From Strix aluco (taxonomy: Eukaryota > Chordata > Aves > Strigiformes > Strigidae): a stretch of DNA of 64,000 bases. Within the stretch, counting starts at the first letter, position 1. Each line of letters opens with the position of its first letter. The notes beneath the pieces were generated by a model that worked only from the letters and a program-made list of their open reading frames with translations, searched no databases and had not been told where the DNA came from. Where the stretch lies: assembly GCF_031877795.1 (NCBI RefSeq), contig NC_133955.1, positions 3,472,001-3,536,000 on the forward strand. Reading direction: 5' to 3'. Positions 24,864 through 36,000 of the stretch are shown piece by piece. The position numbers and the translations under genes are program-made.

Positions 24864-26301
24864 TCAGGACGCCAGCTTGTGCACTGCTACAGTGATGCTG
24901 TCGTGCTTCTGGATCATGATATTCCTAGAGGAAAAGTGCTGAGGCAGGTGAGAAGCCAGCTCTGGCGAGGAGGAGCTGACGAGGGTGGGAAACTGGATGG
25001 GGGGATCGTTCAGTGGCTGCAGCAACCCCCAGCTCTGCGCTAGACCTGTTGGTCCCTGAGTCTCTTCTGCCCACTCCCATGGAGAGTGCTGGAGAAGTCT
25101 GACTGGCTACAGCACAGGTTTCGTTATCCGCAGGGATCCCCAAGGTGGAAGAGGTATAGAGCTGCAGTAACCACCCCACCCCCCCCACCCCCCCCCCCAC
25201 CCCCCCCACCCCGAAAGGTTTCCTACTGCTTTTACACTTCCTGCTTCTTGAGCTGCCATTAATCACATGCTCATGGCAGCAACTACCTTCCCCCCATGGC
25301 TTCGGAGGTGGGGCTTCTCCCCATCTGCCAGTTTAGCTCAAGATGAGGAGAGTGGCTCTAGGGATCTGACTCTAGGGAGGGTCCCAGTGCTGGGGGGAAA
25401 AGCAAATGTGGTAAAAAGTGGCATCCCCCAGGCTGGAAACTCACCCGCTGTCCGACTCCAGGCACACCACGGGCGTGTCGGTCGGGTCGGAGGTGAGCTT
25501 GGCTGCCTGCTGGGCCAGGACCGAGATGACGCCAGCGTGTTCATCCGAGAGGGTTCCTCGGCCTGCGAGAGGGGGGAGACGTTGGCTAAAGCCACACGTT
25601 AGTGTGAGGCAGCCTCCCCCTGGGGCCGAGGGGGGCTGGTCCCCTCTGCCTCCCCTGGGGGCTGACACAGTGTCTCCCCAAATTGTTGCTCTCAAACCAC
25701 CGAAAAGCCTGAATTTAAGTGGCAGGAAGAGCTGGGTTTCCTGAAGTGCGTGGGGAAGGGTGGGGGGGGGGAAGCTGGGTACCTGCTGCAGGTGGGTGCT
25801 GGCGGGGGGCCCTTGGGGCCACCCAAAGGTGTGGAGGAAGGCTAGAATAGGGCAGGGCCCGGTGTCCTCGAAGTGTGGGGGGGTGCGGCCCCGTGCAGGA
25901 CAAGGCCCGGTGCCCCCCAAACGGGGGAGGGCTCCAGCAGGGCAGGGCCTGGTGCCCCCCAACCCCCAGGAGTCCTTAGCGGGACCGGGCAGGGCCGGGA
26001 GCCCCCCCCGCGCCCCGTCCCCGGCGGTGCTCGGTTACTTACAGCCCAGGTTGAGCCCCTGCGAGTCGGTGCAGAGGACGCCCACCACGGCCGGGCTCTT
26101 CATGCTGCGGGGGGGGGAGAAACAGCGGCGGTCAGCGCCGGGGCGGCCCCGCACCCCCGCGCCGGGCCTCGGGCCGGCCTAGGCCCAACTCACCCCCCAC
26201 CCCGCGGCCCCGCTGAGGCACGGCCAGCCCCGTCCCCGTCCCCCGTGTGTCCCCCCCAGCCCGTACGTGTCCTCCAGGTGCTGCTCCAGCGTCCCCTCCA
26301 T
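24864..26301 (-). CDS. LAMTOR5: Ragulator complex protein LAMTOR5 (HBXIP), four exons
   Basis: Small roadblock-fold subunit of Ragulator, the lysosomal-surface scaffold that anchors Rag GTPases and brings mTORC1 to lysosomes; it was also described as hepatitis B X-interacting protein. Exons: 26301-26267, 26104-26043, 25562-25445, 24924-24864. Phases fit at all three GT-AG junctions and the product is 91 residues, the same as the human short form. It reads [12 protein letters not shown], then [20 protein letters not shown], then blocks including [20 protein letters not shown] and [19 protein letters not shown], almost identical to human. The start is the ATG with the conserved [11 protein letters not shown]; no longer in-frame start was taken. 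Intron 3 holds a long G-rich tract on the sense strand. The promoter is a CpG island. It is transcribed in the same direction as SLC16A4, just upstream of it. Confidence 0.97.
25171..25212 (-). repeat. G-rich low-complexity tract in LAMTOR5 intron 3
   Basis: The plus strand is a C-run array broken by single A residues. The LAMTOR5 sense strand is therefore made of runs of four to eleven G separated by single T residues, meeting the usual pattern for G-quadruplex formation. Confidence 0.85.
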
Positions 26302-26560
26302 GCCGCCGGGCCCTTCACCCCCCCCACTTCCGCCCTCCCCGGCCGCTCCTGGCAGCGGCGTCACCCACGTGACCCGCGCAGACGGCGGCTCCGCGGGGCC
26401 AAAAGGTCTCGCTCGCTGCGCGAAGGCACCGGCCCAGCCCCGTTGCGGGTGTCCCGGGGCACAGCCCGAACAGCTCCCACCCTCCGCCCGCCCCTGGGAG
26501 CCGCCCGGGGCTCCGGGCGCTGAAGGAGCCGCTGCAGGCTCTGACCTGCACCGTGCCCTC
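25850..26560 (-). promoter_or_regulatory. LAMTOR5: CpG-island promoter of LAMTOR5
   Basis: GC-rich segment dense in CpG, covering LAMTOR5 exons 1 and 2 and about 260 bases upstream. No TATA box is visible near the start, as expected for a housekeeping gene. A CR1 tail begins at about 26564, right at the outer edge of the island. Confidence 0.75.
26364..26373. promoter_or_regulatory. LAMTOR5: CLEAR-like E-box (CCCACGTGAC)
   Basis: Core CACGTG at 26366-26371 with the GAC flank of the CLEAR consensus GTCACGTGAC, about 65 bases upstream of the LAMTOR5 ATG. CLEAR sites bind TFEB, TFE3 and MITF and control lysosomal genes, which suits a Ragulator subunit. Binding is inferred from sequence only. 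Confidence 0.5.
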
Positions 26561-26563
26561 ATG

Positions 26564-26877
26564 TCATGGAATCCCAGAATCACTCAGGTTGGAAAAGCCC
26601 CTCGGGATCATCGAGTCCAACCCTCAGCCCGACTCTACAAAGTTCTCCCCTACCCCACATCCCCCCACAGCTCATCCAAACGGCCCTTAAACACACCCAG
26701 GGATGGGGACTCCACCCCCTCCCTGGGCAGCCTATTCCACTCTCTGACCACTCTTGCTGGGAAACATTTGTTCCTCATGTCCAGTCTGAACCTCCCCTGT
26801 TGCAGTTTAAAGCCGTTCCCTCTTGTTCTGTCACTAATTCCCTGGGAGAAGAGACCAGCACCAACCTCTCTACAATG
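26564..26877 (-). repeat. CR1 LINE 3' fragment, different subfamily
   Basis: Reverse-oriented CR1 3' end with its own tail (ATGGAATCCCAGAATCAC) and CGGGATCATCGAGTCCAACC block. It resembles the general CR1 pattern but differs throughout from the copies at 15215, 20500, 24186 and 26878. It ends abruptly against the tail of the next CR1. Confidence 0.9.
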
Positions 26878-27330
26878 TCACAGAATCACAGAATCCTCAA
26901 GGTTGGAAAAGCCCTTGAAGCTCCTCCAGCCCAACCATGAACCTCACCCTGACCGTTCCCAACTCCACCAGATCCCTCAGCGCTGGCTCAACCCGACTCT
27001 TCAACCCCTCCAGGGATGGGGACTCCCCCCCTGCCCTGGGCAGCCCATTCCAACGCCCAACAGCCCCTTCTGCAAAGAAATCCTTCCTAAGAGCCAGTCT
27101 GACCCTGCCCTGGCGCAGCTTGAGGCCATTCCCTCTTGGCCTGGCGCTGGTTCCTTGGCTCAGGAGACTCATCCCCCCTCTCTGCACCCTCCTTTCAGGG
27201 AGTTGCAGAGGGCCATGAGGTCTCCCCTCAGCCTCCTCTTCTCCAGACTAAACCCCCCCAGTTCCCTCAGCCGCTCCCCATCAGACCTGTGCTCCAGACC
27301 CTGCACCAGCTCCGTTGCCTTCTTTGGACA
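26878..27330 (-). repeat. CR1 LINE 3' fragment (copy 4)
   Basis: Same subfamily as the copies at 15215, 20500 and 24186, in reverse orientation, from the tail CACAGAATCACAGAATCC to a break after CTCCGTTGCCTTC. It lies head-to-tail with the CR1 at 26564, as if inserted into that element. Confidence 0.9.
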
Positions 27331-29820
27331 TTTGGGGGGGTTACCTGCACCCCTGCAAATCCAGGCCCTGCACCTCCTTGCCCCCCAAAACAGCCCTCTC
27401 TGGGCACAGAGGTACAGTTGAGGTTCTTGGGTTTTGGTTGGTTTTTTTTTTTTTCCATCCCTTTTCTCCACCTTTATACTCCTGAGCATGGTTTATTTGT
27501 TGCACCTCCCTCCACGTTGCACCGCTCAGGTTTCGCACGGCAAAATGAAATCCAAGTGGTGTTTGAACGGCGGTGCCCCTGCACACCCACCCCGGCCAGA
27601 GCATCTTCTCACAGCTGGGCCACAGCAGGGGATGCGGGTTGGGGGACACAGAGATGTGGGGACACAGGGACAGGGACTGGAGCCCAATAGTTACAGCAAG
27701 AAGGGCCACACTGGATGGTTGCATACAGTGCCGGAGGGGTCAGGACCCCCATCCAGTTCCCATGGGGCAGAGAGGTGTTAAAAGCGATGCTCAGCCCAGC
27801 TTTCCTGCAAGGAGCCCCCCCAAAAACAAGCCCCGCTGACAGCGGAGAGTGGGAGGTAATATATGGTGGGTGCATCGCAAAGCTCGGTGATGCTAATAAG
27901 GTGCTGGCTGAAGCCGTTCCTGACTGCGCCTGGCAATAGATCTTGGCTTGTCAGGTCGGAAAATTAAAATGTTATTGATGGGGAAAGTGAAGTGCAACAG
28001 CATTTTTTATTTTTTATTTTATTTTTCTTTCTCCTTGGTTGAGCTGGGAGCTCTCTCAGACAGCACTGAGAGCCCTAATGCTGACTGCCCAGGGGCTCCC
28101 CGCTGCATCCCACCCCAATGGGATGGCTTGGATTTATATTGCCTTTTTTTTTTTTGTCTTTCCCCCCCTCCCGCTAGGAAGCAACGCAGGACAAAAATAC
28201 AGATATACCCTATGGAGGCGGGGGGCTGCATCCTCCCTGTCCTGTCGGCACCTTCACAAGGAAACCTTCCTGAAACGACTGCTCCCGAGCCATTCCCGGC
28301 TGCAAGACTTCTGGAAGGAGGAATTTTTGGAAGAGTTGGGATTAATTAATTGAAGCCCAGGTGGAGGAGACTTTAGTGAAGCAGTAGAACAGCTGCCACA
28401 TCAAAAGAAGTGCTGGTCTCTGGGCAGGGAAATGCCGGGGCTATTTTTAACTAATTAAATAGACGATTTAGCTCCGGACTGATAGTCTTCAAAAGAAATT
28501 CAACAGAAAAGCCTGATTAAACCACGTGGCTCCAATCAAACCCATATTTCAAATCCCAGCCCATCACCTCGGGCCATGTTTCTCCCCCAGGGCCGAGCAC
28601 CCTTCCCTGCTTTTGGTCCCTAATTTGCCCTCATGGACCAGGTCTGACAGGGAGCAGCCCCAAAATCAGGCTCAGGGATGTTTATTCCTCAATGGGAAAA
28701 GCCAGAAGGGGCGAAATTCATAGTGGTGGGGGCCCTGATTTCACGGGGATGGTATCTAGCGATCCAGGGCTGAAAAAATTCTGCCTTTTATTTATATTTT
28801 TGGGAAAATGGAGTTTTATTTCCCGCCCTCGTTGTGCAAAGGATCTTAGCCACGGACTTTGCTTGCACAGCCCCGGCCAGCGCGGCTGTGGGTACTGGGA
28901 GCTCGGTCTGGGGAGTCCCAGCTGAATCCAGGCTGGACCACGGGAGCCCAGGACCACGCATTGACCATGGAAGGGTGTTTAAATTTTTAATTATTTTTAT
29001 TTTTGTTATTGCTGGATTCCCAGAGGGGCTGCCTGGGATGAGGCGGTGGCAGATGAATGGCCCCAGCTCTGCGGGGACATCGCACTGCAGAGGCTGCAGA
29101 GATTTCTTGCTCCTCTCTCACCTGATGGATGTGACTCTGGGGGCTGGTGGGTGTTTTCATTGAGGCCCCCCATCCCTGAGCACATTGGGATGTTGTCCCT
29201 TCCATCCTCCCAGGATATACAAATTAAAAAAGAAGCTGATAATTCCAGCTTTTCCTGCCTTTTTAACCACTTTAGCAATCCCTGGTCTTATTCCCTTGTG
29301 CTCCCAGGAGATGCGCCAAATGCAATTTGAGGTATGGGGATATACTTCAAACCATAAATCAACTTAATTACACATTATATTCAGATTCAAACATACCTTC
29401 ATTACTGAAAAAGATATTATTCCCTCTCCACCTTCTTTTATTCTCACAAATAAATGCAGCCAAGTCTATTTCTACAAGATATTTATCACAGAGCCACATT
29501 ATTAAGCATTGTGCTCTTAGGAGACAAGAAGCAGCAGGCTAACTTTATTCTTGTGTTTTCTTTTAGCTAAATAATCACAAATTCTTAATTCAGTTCTTAA
29601 GTACATCCGTCAGGGATAAATATGGATATAGAGGTGTACTTGGAAAATCTAGCTGTGTTGGCTTAGCTGAAAAATAACCCTGGGTCGTGTGTGCGGGTGG
29701 GAGAGGTGAGGCTTTTTCTCCCTTCCTCAGTAGTTTATTAATATTTCTTTTATACCATTAGAGATTCAGGTCTCATCTGCTTATTCTGAGATCATCAGGG
29801 GGAAAAAAAAAAAGCCCACG
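27331..29820. other. Intergenic between LAMTOR5 and PROK1
   Basis: About 2.5 kb with no supported exon. It has short T-rich runs (27439-27453, 28144-28156) and no recognisable domain in any frame. Its right end is the PROK1 promoter. Confidence 0.6.
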
Positions 29821-29840
29821 GTGGCGGAGCTGGAAGGGGT

Positions 29841-29847
29841 TATATAG
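29841..29847 (+). promoter_or_regulatory. PROK1: PROK1 TATA box (TATATAG)
   Basis: TATATAG lies 57-63 bases upstream of the PROK1 ATG in an otherwise GC-rich stretch. It would place the transcription start near 29870. A TATA promoter fits a tissue-restricted secreted factor. Confidence 0.7.
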
Positions 29848-29903
29848 GGTGGGAGGCGCGGGGCTGCTGCAGACCTCGGGGAGACGGCTCCTGCCCCAGC
29901 ACC

Positions 29904-32900
29904 ATGGGCCAGCTCCTGCAAACCCTCTGCTTGCTCCTGCTCGTCACCTCCTGCCCCTGCGCCGTCATCACCGGGGTAAGTGCCAGTCCCATCCCCAACC
30001 TGGGAGATTTAATTATTTTTTTTATTATTTTGGGAAATAAGGCAGGAAGCGGTGCCTTTTGCTGTTTGCTTTGGGGTTTTTCCCCCGAATTATTACTTGT
30101 TTTTCTGGTGTGGATGCTGCTCTTTCTGCTGCTCTTCTCAGCACCGTGTCAGACCTGGCACACAGAGATTTTAGGAAGTTTTCCAGGAGGGAAAAGAGAA
30201 TATATCTTTATGGGCATCCCCCAGAGCATGTTTCCACCTGGCACAAGGGCTTGAACACCCCAGATTGTCTTTCTCCCTCCCAAACTAAGAGAAATTATTA
30301 AAAGAGAAGGGAAATGTCAGGATGCAAGGGAGAGGTATGATGCTTTTGGGGCTCAGCATGTCCGAGAGGTCGGTGCTGCTGAGCAAGAGCTGCACCAAGG
30401 GTGATGCTAAAAGCAAGAGGAGAAGTGAGTTTGGGGACAGAACCCAGGATTTTGTGGTGCTTCAGGAGTCCAGATGCTGGTTTCAGCAAAGCCAGGCTTG
30501 GCTGAACCTCCTCCTTTGTCCCCTGGCAGCAAAAATTCTTCTGGTTAAAACCAAGACGACAGGTTTGCATCCCATCTGATTCTTTGCCTCCTGGCTTTTC
30601 CCAACCCATAGGAATTTTGTGGATGCCTTCAGCTGGCTCTTGGCTCCTCTTTTCCCAGACACCCCTTATAGTCAGACCTATTTCTTTCAAGCCTGTGATT
30701 TTTTTTGGCTGAATCTCCCCAACCCCTACATACATCCAGAGCTGCAAAGCTAGGTCGGGGGGAGTCACCTCCAACCAGGGCCAAATAGACCCAGCAGCTT
30801 TTGAAATTGTTCCCAGGGCTTAAATAACTCATTTTGAATAAGCAGAGAAAACAGGTTGGATGTGCAGCTCCCTGGTTGCCTGCACCCCACATCAGGCCCC
30901 CCAGAGTTTGCAGGTGAGGGTCCATCATTGCTGGGATCTGATTTTTAACAGTATTTGGGTATTACAAGGTGCTTTGGATGCTCGAAGAGGATCAGGTTTC
31001 CTTCAGGAAAGGGAAGACTCTGCAAAATCCCCTTATTGCCCCCCTGTGAGAGAGCTGCACCCCAGAATTATGCTCTATCCATTGCCCTTGTATTTTTTTC
31101 CCCAATTGCAATTTCCACACCTCTTCATCTGTACGAGCAACAGGCTCGTGGCTGGGAACTCCTGGGAGAGACGTTCCCCAGGGAGGGGGGGACCCCGGGG
31201 GAGTTGGGTGAGACCCATCAGCTACCAACCCGACCTCAGGAAAATGGGTCAGAGAAGGGGTCAGGGGTGCAGTGAGCTGCTCTAGTGATGGCAACACAGC
31301 CTGGGGGCAAAATGGGACCTGCTTGGTGCTCGAGGTGCCCCCCTCCACCTCTTCTCACCATCCTCGTGGGCTTCCAGGTGTGGTGCTGAGCTGGTGCAGC
31401 AGTTTCCCCATCCTGGGGGGGAGAGGTGACTGTTTTCCATTTTACATCTGCCTTGGGTGGGAGAGGTCGAGTTGCTGGCATTACTCTGCTCCCTACTGAC
31501 AACATAAAAAAAGCACTGGGCATTTGCGTTATTTAACAAGTTTTACAGGCTCAGACGGGCGATGTGCATGCAGGCCGGAGGAGCCGGACAGTGACTTTAT
31601 CCCCCAGTGCTGCTGCTCTGACTTAGCACTGATGCTGCTTTTAAGTTGGGCAGCTGAAAACTTTTCCTGTCCCTCCCATCACTGCATGCACGAGGGATTT
31701 CCCCCTTCAACCCCAGCACCTCTAATCCAACCCGTGCCCTGCCCCAAAACCTCCCTATCTTAACCCAAACTGGGAGAGCTAGGAACAACAAACCCCTCTC
31801 CCTTCAATCCCCATTAAGGGGTCACACCCAGCAGCTTGGTGCAGGCTGATTTCTCCCCTGACCCCCCACCCCAGAAGAGGGGTCCTGATGTTTTCCTGGC
31901 CGGTCGCACTAACCCACCATTGTCCCTCTCCCCAGGCCTGCGAGCGGGACCCGCAGTGTGGCAGCGGGACCTGCTGTGCCATCAGCCTCTGGCTGCGGGG
32001 GCTGCGGATGTGCACCCCCCTGGGGCAGGAGGGGGACGAGTGCCACCCCTTCAGTCACAAGGTACTGGTGTGGGGGTGCCCGGTGGGGCTGGGAGGGGGG
32101 ACAAGGACCAGGCAAAGGGCATCGAGCTCCTCGCATAGGAGAAAAGCTCCATTACAGCCTTGGGGTGGAGAAGGGGGTTGGTGTTGGGGGCTGGGATGTC
32201 CCCAACATTGGACAGTTTTAAAATTCATCTGGACAGGGCGCTGGCCCATCTTGTCTAGACCATGCTTGTCCCAAAAAAGGTTGGACTAGATGATCCTTGA
32301 GGTCCCTTCCAACCATAATTCTGTGATTTGGGATGAGGCTTCAGGCAGCAGCGTGGTGGTCCCTGAGCAGTTGTGCTGCAGCTGGTTTCAGCCTCTAAAG
32401 TATTTTGAACAACCCCCTGCCTGTCTGCGCCACCCTAAATCCTTGGGATGCCCCACGGCTGCTGCAGATGTCAACTCGGGGCTGGGACTGAGCCGCCTGG
32501 TCCACTCATTTAAAAGAAAAGCGCACAGCGTGCTGCTCTAAATTGAGCCATAAATGCTCTGCCAAGCGAGGAGAAGCCGAGTTAATGCCGCAGAGCCACC
32601 CAGCGCCGTGATTTCTGGCCGATAAGAAACCCCAGCGCACTGGGATTAGCCCAAAGTGCAACACTGCTGCAATTCCTCCTCCGCGAGGATTTAACAGCAG
32701 CATCCCAGCCTCGGGGGGAGCATCCCACTCCATGCTCCCATATTGATTTTGCACGTTGGGAGCAAGATTTAATGATGTTGTGCCTTCTGCTGGCACAAGG
32801 AAGGAGTGAAGGGCTTCAGAGGGATCAAAAATTAATTTCAGGCATATCCCCATTAAACCTCTGAGAAGAGCCAGAGATTTTCTCAGGGCCTTGATCCCAT

Positions 32901-33093
32901 CTGATAATTTTTTGGTTGCAGCAGAGCCCTGATGCCCTCATTTCTTCTGCATCTCTCCCGTGTCTCTCCGCAGGTCCCCTTCTTTGGGAAGCGCCAGCAC
33001 CACACCTGCCCGTGTTTGCCCAACCTCATATGCTCCAGGTTCCTCGACGGCCGCTACCGCTGCTCCATCAACTTCAAGAACATTGATTTTTAG
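29904..33093 (+). CDS. PROK1: Prokineticin-1 (EG-VEGF), three exons
   Basis: Secreted cysteine-rich ligand of the prokineticin receptors (PROKR1/2), known in mammals for effects on endocrine-gland endothelium and gut muscle. Exons: 29904-29975 (signal peptide to AVITG), 31936-32061, 32974-33093, all with GT-AG junctions in phase. The product is 105 residues, the same as human PROK1. The signal peptide is about 19 residues (hydrophobic LCLLLLVTS). The mature chain starts AVITGACERD, the invariant AVITGA needed for receptor activation, and contains ten cysteines (five disulphides expected) plus the conserved Trp24. The body ([48 protein letters not shown]) matches PROK1 better than PROK2. A short CR1 tail sits in intron 2. 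No close poly(A) signal is obvious; the first AATAAA is at 34234. Confidence 0.97.
32206..32328 (+). repeat. CR1 LINE 3' end, short
   Basis: Typical CR1 terminal segment with GGTTGGACTAGATGATCCTT, GAGGTCCCTTCCAACC and an ATTCTGTGATT tail, lying in PROK1 intron 2 in the sense orientation. It belongs to a more standard CR1 type than the cluster at 15-27 kb. Confidence 0.9.
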
Positions 33094-36000
33094 GGTTGTG
33101 CTTCTGGCTCTCCATCCGTGAGCCCCCAGCACCCATTTCTTGCCCTCTCCCATGGCTGCTGGGTGCCCGCATAGCACCAGGCAACCTTAAAAGTGCTTTT
33201 CCAGGGTAGACAGTGTTGTTATAAGCTATATATGTTATATAGGGAAACTGAGGCATGGTCAGGCCAAGCTGCTCCAACATGTGGCTTAGCAAAGCTCTGC
33301 CCCAACCTGGAGCAGGACCCAACTCCAGCATCCTCTGCAGAGGAGTGGATTGAAGGACAGTGTGTGTGGCAAATGCCTGTGGCCTCAAAAATCCCTTTCA
33401 CAAGATGTTGTCTGCATGTAATGGATGCTGTCAGCTAGCTTTCACCTCCCTCCTCTATTTTATACAGTAAGAATCAAGGGTGATGCAATGTGGGATGAGT
33501 GACAGTAGATGCCAAGCACCCAGCAGCCAAGAGCTTCCTCCTGTGTTTTTTATCCTGGCACATCATAAAATTTGGGATGTGAAGCTGAGCAGCATCATTT
33601 CATCTGCCAAAGTGTCTGCAGGGCTGAGCCCAGTGACGAAAGTGGTGGTGGAGACCTGACTTTAATTCTTTTTACACTTTTCACTAGGAAAGACAAGAAT
33701 CAGAGGCGCAGAAACTTCCTTTTGCTGGGAGTTTCAGCAGTTTCCCTGCAATTCCTATTGGATAAACCATTTCTGTAATGATTAATTCCCATCGTGATAT
33801 TGCCCAGTTGTGTCTTATCAGCCTAGTTTTTCCTGGAAGCAGCTCTTCAAGCTGGTGATGAATGGTCTAATCTAGTCGGCAATTAAAAGAAATCGGTATC
33901 AAGTATCTTCCCCAAAGTTCAAGCAATGCAATGTGTTCAGCAGAGGCTGAAGCAGGGCTGGCTGGAGCTGTGTCGTGTCAGATGTGGGTCTTTGGGACGC
34001 AGAAAAATGTTTTCCAGCTTCAGCATCTGCCTGAGGTTCAGGCACCGTATGAGGTTTGGGAGCCTCTCTTTATGTCAGTTGAATCTGAGAGGAGAATGGG
34101 ATATTAAAGTTAATTAAATGTGCCAAAAGTTTTCTCAGACACGTGCTTTCAGTTCCCCTCTTAAAAACATATTGTGGAAAAGTCATGTATCACCCGAGCG
34201 TCCCTTCTGCTTCCTACAGCAACCCCCAGCAGTAATAAATAAAACGAAATAAAAAAAAGAAATAAAAAACAATAATCAGCATTTACAGCAAAAAAACCCC
34301 CAAACAATTGGTTTCCTTTCAAGCAGATGCAGTGCTTAAACACAAAGCTTATTGTTGAGCTGCTCCTGGACAGCCCTTGGGGTTCAGTGCTGGGAGCTGT
34401 GGCACCCTCCTTTGCTCCGGGGCCTCCCTCTTTGGTAGGTTTTGGTGGGTTTTCATGGGTTTTGGTGGGGTTTTTTGGGTGTTGGTGCTATAGCAGCAAC
34501 TGTTTCTGTTTCTGAAGACCCCAGAGGACGCTAAATATATGGCTGTGGCAGATGCTGTTTTACGATGGAGAGTAAAGAAATTGGGATTTGGTGTTTGATG
34601 CTGGGTGAAAGCTCTCGCCGGGGATGTGTCCCTGCATGGTTTTACCTGCAGTTTAGCAAAAAATCACTTTAAGCTGCTTTCAAAGTGTATTTAGGGGAGC
34701 AAAACCCAGCAAATTTTTTTTTTTTTTTTTCCCTAGAGGTGGAAACCTCCATGCAGGGGAAAAAGCACAATCAACAAAGCAAAAGCTCACGTCCTCCCGC
34801 AGGGACGGGGGGAAAAGTCAACACAACCTCGTCATCAGGAGCACGAGGGGCTGTTTGCTTCCCGGGAGCTGCTTTTCCCCACGGCGCGGTGCCAAGTGCC
34901 CCTCTCGTCCTCCTGCACGTGCGTTTCCCCACTCGCTGTTTAATGTTCTGGCTCCAAGGTGAATCGTGCCCAGCTGCACAAGCCAGCGCGGGCTGGGACC
35001 CGGCCAGGACACGGCCGGGGTGTCCCAGACCCGGCACCACATCCCGGAGATGCTCCTGGGTCTGACCAGTCAACACCTGAAACAATTGCGTGTGTGGTTA
35101 CCAAACAGCATCGTGCAATTCCCCCTCTAAAACACACATCAAACCTGTCCCCACTTTTACACCAAGTATAAATTATTGCTCCCACCCTACATTTCTCTCT
35201 ACAGAAACTTGCAGTGACCCCCATCTTGAACAGGGACAGCAGCCTTTGAGAAGCTGCTTATCTACTGGCAGGGTTAACTGGACTTTGTGAGCTTTATATA
35301 TTTTTATTATATATAAATATAATATATATAAAATATTTAAATATATAAATGTCATATTTATTTTTATTATTTTTATTATTTTGTTATACCACGCATCTTA
35401 TATATCATATATACTATACTAAGATTATAACAATAACATCATTACTATTCTATATTTGTTGTATATTATTATATATTAGCTATTTTTATATTTATATTAA
35501 TGTATATATATTAATGTATTGGGGTTTTTAAAAATTTCTTTATTTATTTTTTGTTTGGACAGAGGTTTTTGGTCCCACCAGGTTTCTGCCCTTCATCCCG
35601 ATGGCTTTAAACTCATGTCTGAGGCCAAACTGGGATTGCACCTCGTTGCCTTTTTGGCCTCCATAGCCCCATCCCAGCCCCTTCCCACCCCTGTACAAAT
35701 TAACCAGAGAATTTCAGCCGGTTCCCTTCCCTCTGCTGAAAAAATCATTATTAATTTCTGCTTTACTCCATGACAAGATCCAGCCCCACCACAGAAACCC
35801 GCTTTCCCCCCACAGCGGAGGGGACCGTCCCAGCAGCGCGGGGATGGAGTGGCTCTGCCCACAGCATCCCAAGTGGCAACACTGCTAGGAAATTCAAACA
35901 ATAAAGACCAAAAAAAAGGGTTTGTTGGCTTTTCCACACAGTCATCAGAGAAACCCAATATCCTGCAGAGACACCAGCAGCTGCCACCAAGTTTTGGGGA

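Noticed and set aside
26267-27421. 384-codon plus-strand open frame across the LAMTOR5 promoter and two CR1 elements
   Set aside because: Its first part is the antisense of LAMTOR5 exon 1 and a CpG island, where stops are rare. The rest is antisense CR1. No domain is seen.
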